From the NCBI GenBank assembly GCA_008360975.2, contig CM039183.1:77515850-77579849 (forward strand): 64,000 bases of DNA, read 5' to 3'. This stretch comes from Lichenostomus cassidix (taxonomy: Eukaryota; Chordata; Aves; Passeriformes; Meliphagidae). Of the stretch, positions 38,721-52,599 are shown one piece after another. Positions within the stretch are counted from its first letter, which is position 1. Each line of letters begins with the position of its first letter. The position numbers and the translations under genes were made by a program. The notes under the pieces are model-generated. The model was not told the DNA's origin. It saw only the letters and a list, made by a program, of their open reading frames with translations, and made no database searches.

Positions 38721-40201
38721 ACTATTGCTCCAGGAGAGATTAATGGGCTCATGTGATGAAAAGATAAGTGTATACTTTCCTCAGCTGGAATTAAATCTGG
38801 AGGAAATAAGGTTCTACAAAGAGCAGAGAAATCACACGTGGCAGAGATAATACGAACAAAAGAAGAAGAAAATGTAATAAAATCTGAGGCCATCTATCAG
38901 TTGGTAGTGAAGGGATTGCAGCTTGCAGCAGAGAGAGACAAATTCTTTTCTCCTCTATGCAGAAGGAAACCATAGAAAAATCCTCTAGTGAGGGATACCT
39001 TGGATACTGTCAGGCCAGGCTGAAAGATTCATTTCTGAAGTGCTCCATTTCCACCTTTATGATGCCTAATGATATAGGCATTTCACAACACAATCTTTTC
39101 TGATCTCAAGACTGTGAGCATGAGCTGGGAAAATACCTATTCCTCTTTCTTTACTGCTGGAGTTTATGCCAGAACAAAATGTAGTAAGTGCTTACTGAAT
39201 ACTTTTTGTTGCCCTTATTTAAAACTTTATTCCCTAGCACCAGTATGTGTAGAAAAAGAATAAATTCTTCATGATCAACTCACTGAGCAGGAAAACAATG
39301 AGAAGTGCCTAGTTGCTCTGCATAGCTGGACATGGTGTGGATATTGGTATTTGAATGAATTAACATGTCAGACTGGCCTCTTCCTCTGGGGCATCCCATG
39401 TGGATATCCTCAGCCATGCAAAGTGCCTGTCCCTGACACTATTTACTTCATTCAACTCATATTATCTATCTGAATATAGGAGGTTTGAGGTAGCTACCAA
39501 CCCAACAGACTTATACCTGCTGTCAATGGACAGGACAGGACTTTTCAACATCTTGCAAATTTTTAGCCAAGCAGTTGAAATTCATCAAATTTTTGTGGGC
39601 TTAATCTTGGTCTCATCACCAAAGACAGAAAGAACCCCATTGGGCTGTGTGGAAATGCAGACAGATGTATAACTGAGCCCAACTTGGAGCAGGGCTTGCT
39701 TTTGGAGGGAGAGAGCTGCACAGTGGCAGAAACCTCCCCCCAAAATCACCGGGAGAGCTCCAGAGGGACAAAAGGAGCAGAACTTCCTGGTGCGTGTCTG
39801 TTCTCTCACGCGATGTGTCAAGAAGAGTTATCTGCCTGCAGCTCAGCTGACTGCTGACAATGAAATGATTTAATTCACAAGGCATTCGGTACAGGCCCTG
39901 CAACAGCAAGAAAATGTCATGCATTCAGATATGTAAATTGAATTATAGAATTTCTGTCATTAGAGGGAGAGATAATGACTTGCAATATGTTTTTGAGAAG
40001 AAACACACAATGATAATCTTATTTACTTTACACATTTCCTAATGTGCACATGTGCATGTAGGGCTTGTTTGTGCAAATGTCAGTTATCAAAGAAATGTCA
40101 GACTATGATTAATTTAATATTGCTGCCCCTTAGGCTTGAGCAGATGGACAAAGTTCTGGAACTAGCAGGGTTTGCCTGCATTAAAAAGAGAAATCCATGA
40201 T
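38721..40201. other. Unique non-coding sequence
   Basis: No gene or mobile element is recognised. Frames of 78-102 codons overlapping on the minus strand at 39585-39924 resemble nothing known and lack splice or start context. The end of this stretch abuts the 65-bp tandem duplication. Confidence 0.5.
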
Positions 40202-40331
40202 GTGCACAAGGTAGATTCTTGCTGCAATGTTGCTTACATACATACAGACATGCAGACACACACATAGTGCACAAGGTAGATTCTTGCTGCAATGTTGCTT
40301 ACATACATACAGACATGCAGACACACACATA
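40202..40331 (+). repeat. Perfect 65-bp tandem duplication
   Basis: Two adjacent, identical 65-base units occupy 40202-40266 and 40267-40331. Each starts 'gtgcacaaggtagattcttg' and ends in an ACAT/GACA/ACAC-rich portion finishing 'acacacacata'. Lack of any mismatch implies a recent duplication, likely variable in copy number between individuals, or an assembly artefact. There are only two copies and no spacer, so it is not CRISPR-like. Confidence 0.95.
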
Positions 40332-43300
40332 CAGCTATATGGAAAGTAGAGAGAATAAGAAAATATTAAAAAAATATTTTATTCAAATTATTCTTTTCTT
40401 TCCAGAATAAAAATATTTTATTTTCAATCACTTCGAGATTGTTTTCACTGTCTGACTGACTGAAGCATATTATTTTAAGTCATGATTCTCTGTAACACTA
40501 TACAACGAATTTTTCTGGTTTGATGCACTGTCTCAGGGGAACTGTACTTTCAGAGCTCTTCTTCTTAAAAGAGCTACAAGTCCCCTGACAGATATAGCCA
40601 TTCTCTGACGGAGAAGTGTGGGAATTCCTAGGAGATATACATTGGAGCTGCAAAGGGGTTATCCCACCTCAGGCACTCCAGCGCCCTGGAGAGGACAAGT
40701 TCCCACACCCTGGGATATACCACCCTTGACAGGGAAACACCACCTCCTGCAGGATGACCCGAAGCACTGATTCCAACCTGTGCAGTATCAGACATTTCAG
40801 TGTGGCAATGTTGTGTCTTAATCAAAAAGTCCAAATTGAAAGGATTTTATGGTGGCTCTTTAAAATATCTTTCAGGTAAGTGTCTCTCCTGAAATATGTC
40901 AGTGTGTAGTACTTTTGCCCCAATGGGACAAAATGGGCTATAAAGTAAATGCATTAATGCAGGAATTCCTCAGGAAACAAAATACCTAATTTTTCTCTCC
41001 TAGAAGGAATTAAATTTTTGTTCTCCACGCCCCCTAAACAGAAACTATTTATTTCATTTTTAAATGTGCCACTCTGGGGAATGCTGCACTCAGAAGGCAC
41101 TGCAGAAAGTGATGTGACTGCTTCCTCACTTGAGCCTGGGGCCAAGTCCCTGAGACTGGGCTGCCATTGTCAAAGGCTGTAGCTGCCACTTCCTTCTAAT
41201 CCATGATGGCTAGAAGCCCTTCTCCTTGCCTCAGCTGCCACACAGGGATTAGAGCTACCACTCAGCAAGCTCAAGGCCAGCTTCTCCCTCTGATCTGGGG
41301 TGCTGCAAAAAGATTGGCTGCTGCTATTTCAAAGCCAGGTGACATTTTGAAGCTAGGTGGCATTTGGGCCCTTTTGTAGGTCTAACATTAGAGTTTCTGC
41401 TCGTGCACAGAAATTGCAAATCATCTTGTCCTCCCCAGGATTTGTTCTCACACTGGCTGCAGTTATTTAGGATGAAGTAAGAATACTTTATTTTTTCCAT
41501 CTCAGGAAGGCCAGTCACAATATTGTGCTGAGAGCAGCAGAAAATGCCCTTCAGAATAACAACATAAAGTCTTATTAATGGCTTCTAAAAATGTTCTGGT
41601 GCAGCCTGCCCTTGTTTCCTTTTTTGTGACTACTACAAACATCTGTACAGCTCTGTAGCAGAGCAATGACAGAAGCTGAACCACTGCTCTAAAAAGTTCT
41701 AAAATGTCAGTTTTGCTTGGATTCACAATAAGGCTTTAAAATTACTTTCAGGGGTACAATTTGTGGCTTTTCCTTACACGTTATCGGTCATGTAAGAAAG
41801 CACCCTGTACACCCACTGTCCACAATTACAGACAGAATGGAGATGCACAGCATAAAGTGACACAAAAAAAACCTACCCCAGCCAGACATCCTGACCCAGC
41901 AGTTTGTCCTTCCAGCTGACCTCTTTAAAAGGATGGGGTCTTCCTTGCAATGAATTGTGAGGAAAAAAATACAGCCTTCAGAGCACACAGCTTTGTCAGC
42001 AGCTCCCATCAAGTGCTATAGTTAGACAAATGTCCTTGGCACAAACGTGTCCTTGACACAGTGTATGTGATATACACACAAGGCTGGGTCATTTATTTCA
42101 TTGCAAAAGACAGATCTAACACTAAAGACTTTGCTGGCACATCTCCAGATGTGCTCCACAACCAGGGGTGCTGGTCCACAGCTCCCTGTTTTTATAACCT
42201 GCCTGCTGTGGGGTGGTCCCAGCAGTGTTCTGGTACTCCACAGCTGATCACACTGACAGGACAAAACTGGACCAAATCTGTAGGATTTGAAATTGCTGTC
42301 TTCCAAGGAACACATGAGAAGAACAAACTGTTTGTTCACTTCAGTCTCTTCCTCAGAGCTGTTCTCCAGAATGTGGAGGCTGGAAAATTGCCTAAGGTAA
42401 AAGAAATCTGCGTCAGCTGTCAGCTGATGAACTCCTTGTTCAGAGACACAGGGCCAAAATGTGCAGGGATTTTTATGCTACAGAGCAAGTCATATAGAGA
42501 GAAAGCCTCTGATAGCAGAGTGGGACTGTCTGGGCAGAGATCATCTAGAGAAACAGTTGCATAGGCTGTTTTGCTTTACTTTTGTCTGTAAGTGCCATGA
42601 TGAGGAGCAGAGGATTAGCAAGTAGTCCCACGAGTTTCCTCCAGGCCTCCCAGGACTGCAGCCCTACACGGTGTACCAGCAAGTGTGGGTCCTGGCTCGT
42701 GGCACACCTCCTTCTGCCCACCCTTCATGAGCAGGTACACCAAGAGAGTCCTGCAGCACTGCTCCACTGTCCCCTGGCACACTGGGATTCATTTAGGGCC
42801 AGTTTAGGTACTACAGGCTGGGGTTCAAAAGTTACTGGGGTCTGCCTAATCTTCCTGCTGTCCATTCCAATGTCGCTGCTGTGGACACTGATATGGCAGA
42901 GAGTCCTCAGTCCCTGGTTACAGAGAAAGGGCTGCAGTCTCAGGTGGCAGCTACCACCAAGTGTGGAAGGACTGAACACCACGTGCCACATGGACTTCAT
43001 GGACCTAGGTGTAGCTCACCTCAGGTCTGCTACTCTGGCAATTACTTTATCAGCCCATCATATCACCTGTGCTGACCAACTTGGTCTCTTCATTGCAGAT
43101 GTTCCTTCCTCCATTCCAGTTTCTGCTGCTTCTTCTCATCTTGCCATTCAAAGACAACTTTCAAGAAATAATATTTAAGCATAATCGTCTCCTTCTCACC
43201 TGTACAAGCTGGTAAGGCTGGTCCTAAACTTGCAACCCAGGCTGGCATCCTTTGGGGTCTTTTTGTCAAATCTTAACAAACCTTTGAATTAAAACTCTAA

Positions 43301-46300
43301 AAGTAAAGTTTAAATCAAATAAAGGATGTACTGAATCTTCATTCTGTCTTCTTTAACCTCAGTGTGTATAACATATTGCTAAGCAAGTACACAGACACAG
43401 CTAATACAGCATGAAGTCAGTGAAACACAAATTTAACAGTCCTCTGAAATGGAATTATTCCTATATGCTAATTAGTAGGGAAGATTAATGCATGTACCAC
43501 AGCGTGGCCCAAAACTTTATAAGAACTTGATTTTGTTCCCATTGTTCTGTAATTCGGGTGCCTCTTTACATTTCTGCAGAAATAGTTCTGTTTTATTTGA
43601 TGAAACTGTCCTGGGCTTTGGATTAAATATACGCACAGACACCCACGGAGACTAGAAACTGAATCCCTGGCATCAAAAATAGTCACACTAACTTTTTAGA
43701 CCACTCTATCAATGAAGACAGGCTGGATTTTAAGCTTTTTTTTTTGAGTGTTTGTTTTGTTTGTTTTGTCTGACCTTAAGGGAAAATTATATACGATTCT
43801 TCTAGAATAAATAAAAAGTCAGCGGCAATTCAATATATTTGGTGCTCTATCAGATTGGAGAATTACTTCTGTTAACTACTGTAGGAGGAAAAAAACACAT
43901 GCTCCAGCCCACATTTTTCACACAGTTAATGACTTAGACTTTCTGCATAGGCAAAATGATCTTAAGCCAATGGAAAAATAATGTTCTATGGTTAACACAA
44001 CTAATGAAGTAGAGATCTGCCTCCTCCAAGAGCTCCAAAACAGCAGGAAATGATGGCTCCTCATGACAGGTCACCACTGAACCCTCTGGTAGGAGAAGGA
44101 GGTGTGAAGAAATACCCCATTTTCCTCCAGACAAGTCCACTCTGCTGGAGTGTTGTTGTCTCTCTGCCCTGCATAAAGAGGTGTCTCCTAACTCCCTTTC
44201 TGCAGCTGGAGACAAGGGCTCAATGTAATTCATAACCTTTCCTCTAAGTGGATTTAAATTCACTGCTTTTTTAAAGGACTCAAAAGTTTTTAGTTCTCAG
44301 ATTTAAATCTTTGGGTAGGACTGGAAAGAAAATAGGTCTTCTGTGCCTTTGGCAGGACATCAGAGAAAGCAGAGAAGAGTTATTTTTCTTCTTAAATTAA
44401 TTTCCTGTTCATTTTTCAAGAGAAAATAATTGACTATAGATAAAGATTTTTTTCCTTAGTGCTTAATAAAATACCAAAGAAGAGAATATTTTCAATAAGT
44501 AACTGTTGAAAAAGTAAAATATTTCATGAAATTATCGGTATGCTTCCATTTTGTGGGATTCCAAAGTGAGACATCTATTTTTATATTTTCCAAGATTTAA
44601 TTAAAATTCCTAATGCTTTCCAGCTTATTGCAGAGACTTTAAAATATCTTGTGTGTATTGCAAGACCTTTTATCTGGCAAATGAAGGTCAATATTAGGAT
44701 TTTTTAAAAATGTTTTGATTAAAATAGTATAGAGGAAAAAGATGGGGAAAAATAAATTTGAAAAAAGATCAGTAGGAAATTATTTCTGTAAATAAAATCT
44801 ATTTCGAAGTTACTTCTTTTAACAGTAGCAATATCAGCAGACTTTTGACCTTGTTTATTCCCAATCAAATTTAAAATGCATTTGAAATAGAATTTACCAA
44901 ATTACATTAGACTGAAAAACAACAATCAGAAGGCTATGCCAAATTAACTAAGTCGTATTGTGATTATAAAATGCAATTGAAGTAATTGTGTTACTTAATA
45001 TTTAAATACTCCAAGAGATCAGGAGAAATTTTCACTACAATTGTACTGTTTTCTCTTTTTTCCCCCCTTTTGCACAAAGAAAACCAACAGCTTTTTAAAG
45101 CCGTGCCAGTGATAGCAGGGCTGTCATCAAATCAGTCAGGATAGGAAGGGCTTATGTTCTGTTCCGTAAATGCAATGTTGTCTCTCTTAAATGCCCCCTG
45201 TGCAGATCTGGTGTGGAGGCTGGGTCAAGGATATTTGGGCACGAGTGTCATTATGCTGCACACACAACCTCACCACAAAATTGAACTGCAGCTATTTCAG
45301 AGAGAAACAGCAATGCCTGCATGTAATCTTGGCTGGTGGTCCCCATGATGATATTTCTGCAGTGATGAATGGTTGTCTGCCTGACCATATGAGTCATTTA
45401 GCAGGAGACCCCAGAGACCTTTATCAGCTGCGAGTGTATTCAATTTCTATTTTAAAATGAACAAAATCCACATCAGCACAACCTGCAGCTACCACAGCTT
45501 TCCTCTGGGGCTTTGGCACGGTAAGAGTGGGGACGGATGTCGTCTGCACCATGAAGATTCAGATCATATAGGATAAGGGCTTGTATTCCTGCTGCTTGCT
45601 GCCCAACAGAGGGACAGGTGCTCCCACAGCCTCCAGCAACAGCACTACCTGCCTGAAATTTGCTGCTTGGATAGTGTCTGTAAGCAAAACAGAGCTATTA
45701 TCTGGGAAAGCAGGGCTTTCAGAATACAGGCAGAAAAAATAAAGTGTCTTCTGCATGGGAGAACAGACCTGTCACAACTACCTCCCGCTTTTTATTTGGT
45801 GGCAGGTTGGGACAGATGCCAGCCTCTAGGCCTGGAGGGGCAGGGAGGATGTGTCACACAACACTGTCCAACTTGTATCTGCTTTACTTCAGAGTCTGTT
45901 CTGCTTCATCTTAATGGCAGTCAAGTCTCCCCATTTTCCTTTGAAAACTCCTTTTTTTTCCTCTGTACTTGCATTTAAACATGGAGAACTGAGATCCTTT
46001 TAAGAATATATTTGCTTATTTGAAAGACTGATTTTAAAATTGCAGAGCCTTTTCCACTGGCAGAAGATGAGTTATTTAGTCTATGGGAGCAGATGCTTGT
46101 AATTCAGGCAGAACATAAATGGAGAAATGTTTGTGAATACGACCCTCAGATAGCACTGTTTGGCATATTTGTGTTTCAATTTTTTTCCCCTCTGAGTAAT
46201 ATGACTAATGTCCTGATTTTGCTCCAGTAAGGGGTTTGCTCATGATTTTACCAGGCACATTCACTCAATGGTATGTCAAAGTCCTTTAAACTTGGGTTTG

Positions 46301-47751
46301 CTTTTTCTAGGTCAAAAAACTTGTTGCTTGAAGAACTTACAGCCTTAAGTATGCTTGTGTTAAAGCTTGTGACAGGTGAACCAGAATCATGACTACATAG
46401 CCACACACAGAGAAGGGATTGAGTAAGACTTTGAAAACTATCCTTATGAAAAAAACCACTTCAGGGTATTGGTACACTTGCTGCAGCCTTTCAGAGGTTG
46501 ATTAAGAAATTGCAACCCACAACATTTGTTTTGGCTTAAAGCTCTCTACAATGTATTTTACATTAGGTGGTGAAGGGTCTTTTATACCATATGGTAGCTT
46601 CCACCCCCATTGTCCCACACAAAGGTCCAGAGAAGGAGTAATGGGAATATCAATCCATAAGCATCTCCAGCCAGCATGTAGATCCCAGCAGTGTTGAGGC
46701 AGGTGAGCACACAGCACGGGAAGATGGAACTAGATAGGATTGTTCAAAATCCCCCTCGTTGGTAATGGGAGGTGCTGGACTGAGACATCCATTTGTCATG
46801 CTAGCTCTGTTAGATAGTAGGATTCCACATCTGACCCCCTGCAGGGCTGTGTCCTGAGCTGTACACATCACTGATGCCCCTACTGCTGCTTTCAGCTGCA
46901 AGACAACATGGGAAACTAAAACCTGACCTTAAGGTGAAACAAATGGTGGATCCTTTCAGCAAAAGATTTTGTATGATACTCACAAAAAAAAAAAAAAAGC
47001 CTATGGCCTCTTGCTAAAAGGTTGACAATTTTAAAGAATAGTTACATTTATTCCCTAAGGCTTTCTGTGTTTCACTCCCTCAGAGAGTAAGTGTCTTGAG
47101 GTTGTACTTAATTTGAAAGATTTATCTCATGATTAAATGAATCTCATCTGCTGTCACTCCTAATGCAAACAACTTTTCTATTTTTCTTGCTACAGGGAAA
47201 TTCAGGCAGAATGTCCTTTCATCTTACAACCTATGTTAGCAAAAGATTACTTTATGGAAGCTCTTTTTGATTGAAAAACAGAAGAACAAATTAAACCCCA
47301 CATAAATGCTATGACTCATGGAAAACAAATAAAGGTATCTTATTATGGACTGTCATTTCAGGCCTCAGGTTACAAAAGTTATTACTAATTTTTATTAAAC
47401 CTGTACTCATGACCACAGTCTTTGTTGGGTCATAATAATAAAAATGTAAACATGAAAGCTTATATTGAAAATACTGTAGCATAGGGCTCATGGCCCACCT
47501 ATGCCTTCCTGCTAAGAAAGTGTTTCATGTTTTTGCTAATGTAAGTACTCATCTCTGAGGAAGGAAGCTTTCTTCACTGTAACTAGCAACAAAACTCAAT
47601 GTATTATAGATATCTCTTTATGTCTTAATTGTCATAGGAAAGAGAAACCACAAGCACTGAATTAGTGCGATTAAAATAGAATGATTCAGAAGTTGTTTCC
47701 TTTTTCTGCTGATTTTTCCTCTTTTCACACTGCATATTGTCTCTTTTGTAA
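40332..47751. other. Unique non-coding sequence with a cluster of long frames
   Basis: This stretch holds the longest frames in the window: 42061-42564 (167 codons) and 42582-43178 (198 codons), described under findings and not assigned to any family. From about 44390 to 45060 the sequence is very AT-rich with little repeat structure. A T/G-rich patch lies at 43736-43770, and a pure A-run at 46983-46997. No named mobile element was found. Confidence 0.5.
46983..46997 (+). repeat. Poly-A run
   Basis: About fifteen consecutive A residues follow 'tatgatactcac'. No retrogene or SINE body can be recognised upstream, so it is listed as a simple homopolymer. Confidence 0.7.
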
Positions 47752-47780
47752 TATCATAGAATCACAGATCACCCATCTAC
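47752..47780 (-). mobile_element. Possible CR1 3' terminus scrap
   Basis: The plus-strand 'atatcatagaatcacagatc' is the reverse complement of a CR1 terminal tandem octamer end (TGTGATTCTATGA type). The sequence beyond it does not clearly continue as CR1, so this is either a very short truncated insertion or chance. Confidence 0.35.
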
Positions 47781-50700
47781 CACCAAGATGTATCAAACCT
47801 AAGATAAAGAACCCTTTATCTAATTCTCTCAGCTAAATTACTTCAGATGATGCCTGGGCTGCCTTCTTCAAATACATTAGAAAGAAATACTGACAATTAT
47901 TGCATAAATAAGAAAAAAAAAATTTAAAAAAAGTCACAGTCTCTCAAAATACTGGGCCTATAAATGTTTATTTTTAGTGAGTATATGTGACAGTCTTTCA
48001 ATCCCATTCATTTAAGAGATCCCAGCTGAGCTGCTGACTGCAGCATGAGCTTAGCTGCCAGCAAGCCTCTGGACACCTGTGTGAGGAGACTTAAATTTAG
48101 TGTCTCCACCTTGAGCAGTATTCAGCCCCAAAGACAGATGAGATTAATCCAGCACAACAAATCAGGGTTTTTTTGCCTTTTGTGACTTCATTAGATAACA
48201 AGGTAAAGTTGAGGAGTGTTTCTTCCACCTTTTCCTCAGCTTATGACACATTTTCTATCTTAAAACTCACAGAGGGGCTTTGTTCATGTTTCTCTGTATC
48301 TGGAGTAGTGTGGAAAGTGTTTATACCTTAAATCTCAGAAGGGTGTGTTTTCCCTACATGCTTAAAGCAAGTAGGTTGTATTTATTCAAAGTCCCTGTTC
48401 TGAGTCTATAAGGCAAAGAAGGGATGGAGGCAGTACCACAGAGTCCAACAGACATATTGATACATATGAATACTTGAACATGATGTCAATCAATGTAGTC
48501 TCTAGTAGGTTATTAAATACGAGGTCAGAATTGTGTCTTCTCAGTTCTGTCTCTGAGTGTCAGGTACATTGTTTCCACCAGTTCTCAGTTCCAGCCTGGA
48601 ATTTATCCCCATTGAAAACTGGTGTCTAAGACAAATGGACAGATCTTTGCCAGCAGGAATCTCTCTTTCTGTCACCTTTGACTACAGTGGGGTATAGATA
48701 CTGGACTGAACTAGATGTCTCACGTCTAGATAAGTGAGCTGGAGCCCACACTAGCTATCTCCAGTTGTGAGCACTGAGAGGAATCAGCGTGGGACTCAAG
48801 CTGGGCAGAAGCTGTGCTGTTCTGCAAATGATTGCCCTGAGAAATGTGTTTGGCTTGAGGACAGTGGTTTCTTATATCATTAAAATCAAATCCTGCCCAG
48901 TTGTGCTATCAATAGCACACAGCAAAGCAAAGCATAAATAACCCTTCAGATGGATTTGAGTGCCTTGCACAAATTCCTTACACTCAATATTATGTCAGCA
49001 AGAATTTGTCCATTAGTGCACTCTGAGACAATTGCATGTTTATATTTATAGAATTGCAGGACAGCTGAAGCTACCTGGTTGCATTGTATTGTAAATATAT
49101 AAGTCAAAGTCTTCTAAAGAAATCCCAAACTTTACACTTGACAATGTTTTGAGTATTGAAGTTCTACATTTGAAGTTGCCTGCAAAACAAATTTGCACTT
49201 CTAATTAAAGCTGCTGAAAAACAGAGTAATACCAAATAATAATATTAGCACAAAGAAAATTAGTTTTAAAAGAAGTTGTCAAATTAGTAGAGAAGGCAAA
49301 GATTAATCCTGATGCAAAGAAACAAAATATGCAGTACATCTGTAATTTTAAAGTAGAAAAAAAAAGGGAAGGCATATCAAAAGACAATAGAAATTACTTG
49401 AGATAAGCAAGACTCGTTACTGTACCAAAGCCCACCACTGTCTGATATTCTAATTAAAAAGTATTTCTTAATTTGCACACTTTTCTTAAATTGACAAATG
49501 TAGGATTTTTTTTTCAGTTATGAAAAAGGCATAAAAATATTTTTAATCAATACACTACAATAATTGCCCTTCACCATTTGTCTCTAACACTAGATGTAAA
49601 TAGAAATTGTAGTGTCACTCAAGTCATACTCTGCTTCACCAATACCACAAATACTGCATCACTATGTGACAAAGAATAATATTAAAATAGGGGAAAACCT
49701 GTGAAATTTTCAATGTTGAATTTCAAATGTTGAAATTATGAAGTGGAAAGATAATAAAAAATTGTCCAGAAATTCAAATTGAAAATTTTTAAACGTAAGA
49801 ATGAAAATACAATTTGAAAACATCAGATTTTCTTGGGAAAAGAGAACTGTCTTTGACCAACTGGAGATGAGCAATTACCATTTGGAAATTTCTTTTTTTA
49901 ATTTGTTACTGCAGTTGCTAATTACTCAAATACATAACAGAAACAAATTTAGAGCAATGGTAAAACATTTTTTTTCTTCTGACATTTTAGACTTAGCACG
50001 AGTAAAAGCAGCTTAATCTGCCTAGTCCTGTTTGTGCTCTCTGGCTGGGCAGTGGCAGTCATACTTGGTGGAGGAGGATCCTCTATTTTGGAAGAGAGAG
50101 AGATTATGGGAGGAAAAAGCGACAAATACAACTCTCCAGAGCTCTTAGCCCACAGATTTGTCCTTTTCTCCTCCTTATGGCCTTAGTGACTCAACTGAAC
50201 CCAGAAGTTCCCCAGCCTTAGGCTGACTGGGAATTCAAAATTCAGACAAATCAGCAGTAGCATGGGTAAAAGGGACAAAAATAGCTTACTAGCTTTTACT
50301 ATTACAGGAACACAGACACATTTGCAAATTGATTTCAACAGGTCTCAACAAAAGGAGTATTTCTTTCACCTGATATGCAATAGACCATTGTCATAGCTGA
50401 ACAGGTAACAAAGAGAAATGAGTTGATGATAAAACACCTCGAAACATTATTTCACATCATTGATTCACACCACTATTAAGTTTTGAGATCCCTAAGATTC
50501 AAATGCCTCTAATAAAACCCTAGGGGAAGTTGCCAGTACACCCACCTTGCTCTGTTATCTTTCCCCAAGGATTCACTGTTTTGTGCTGCTGGAGTTGTGG
50601 TACCAGGCAAAAAGATCCAGTAGAGCACCACATAGGCTCTTAAACTAGGGTGGAGAATGAACAATTCTCTCATTGCTATTAATAGAAATAAGGAGGTTTC

Positions 50701-52599
50701 TTCCCTGCTATGCAGTCTCTTTCCCCAGGACTGTGCAGCTCCAGTGCTGGAGTCTGCATAAGCCCAAGCATACCACAGGTGACTCTTGTAATGTGCCATG
50801 AAGAAAGCAGCCAGAAAAGGTGGGATACTGATTGGATGAGGGAAATCACCAAAGGCTGGTGATTTTCTAATGAGATGAGGAGATCTAGAAGAAATGTGGA
50901 TGGATAAAGCAGATACAGCTGGGACTGAAACACGAGGGGAGAAGGATAAAAATGTTGAGGAGAACCTGACTGCTTACTTAGGTTGCTTGCAGCTGGTTGT
51001 TGTGGAATAAGCACATCAATTTATGAGTGAAAGGCAGTCTACCCGAATTTGTCCAGTACCCCAATAGTGAAAACTGGATGGAATTTGATGTAGAAGCATT
51101 GTGACATTTTCTCCTAGTTTTTGCCCCACCAGGCACCTCTGAACCTGTGTGAACTCACCCCCTGTCACACAGTTAGGGCCAGAAAGCTTTCAAATGTAGA
51201 CTATTTTAGATGCAAAATGGGGACTTCTATCCTTTCTCACTTAGTTTTTTTCCTACAAGTACACTGTAAAAGCATACATTCTTATTTGGGGTTCCATTTA
51301 TTTCAAGTGTCAGGAATGCTATGAGATAGCTTAGGCTGAAATTGCAGGATGCCATTCTCACTTATGTATTAACTAATTATTACTGGGGGTGTGCTCATTT
51401 TTAAAGGAATGACTCTTTAATCACTTTATATAAATAGCTTCATTTCCAGCTGCACTCACTGATGTCAGTAGGAAAACATGTACAAACCAGAGGGCAGGAT
51501 CAGTGTTGTGATAACAAACCTCAGAAAAACACTTACAACCAAATTTCCAGCAAATCAGTAAACCATGTTAACAAACAACTCATTGGATTTGACTGCATAT
51601 CACTTGGCTGTAAATCTAAGTTTATAAATATTTGTATAAATTTATAGGAATATGCAAACCCTTTACTTGTCATGACTTTAGGTTAGCATCCCTTGTTAGA
51701 CACAAGTGTCAGTGTTAAGGATCAGTCATTCTTTTTCTCTATTTCTCTTTTATTCTTTTTAGTTATAAGTTCTCCTGTATCTCCTCTTCAACACCTTTAC
51801 AACCCGAGTTATGCTGAAGAAATTTGCACTCATTTAACTGTGACAGAGTGAGTAGTAAACTTCAGTAATGTCTGTTTGGTTTACATCAGCCTAAATTATA
51901 GCCTGTAGAAATGCTTTAGCTCTGCTAAGAAATATCCAAGAAAATTAGGCTAGATTGAGTTAAATCAATGGAAATAGCTGCATTCAATCTAGTTTATATT
52001 GCTGAGTCAGAATTTGTGGCACTAGCAGGGGAAGGGAACTTACTTTTTTTTTTTCCAAATAAAGATTCTGAGTTACTGATTCATTAAGGAGATAAAATGA
52101 AATCTGTACAAGCAGTTGTTTTTGTTAGCCAATACCCTGAGTTAAAATACTGCAAAATATACAATCCATATTTTTAATATTTAAAAAATGTGGTTTTTTC
52201 TAATGATACTTCTAGCTCAGGTTTACCATCTTAGTCTAAAAACCTTGTGAGGGCGGAACGCAAGTAATTTTTACTTTCATATAATTTGACAAATAGGCCA
52301 TATTATGTTAATTAATTACACGAGATCATAAAAAGATGTTAAAAATAAACCTGTTTTTTACTGGAAAGAAATAAGAAAAGATATATTAGGCCTTTGATAT
52401 GAGGTTTTGTTCTTCAGTTAGTTATAACACCCCAAGATCATACCAGTAAAGATATTCCAGATGACAGCATAAATACTTCCAGGTCCATCTGTACTTGTCT
52501 TTGCATTGAGGCCTTTGCTTTTTTTGAAGTGATTCCCCCAGCTTCCTGCACATTGCTGCAATTTTGGTGCAATTACAGCAGATTTATTCCATAGGCACC

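Noticed and set aside
38459..38893. 144-codon minus-strand frame that looks gene-like
   Set aside because: Its C-terminal half is the CR1 reverse-transcriptase tail; the N-terminal part is flanking sequence read through by chance.
40202..40331. Direct repeats considered as a CRISPR-like or regulatory array
   Set aside because: Only two adjacent copies with no spacers in vertebrate-type DNA; a simple tandem duplication explains it.
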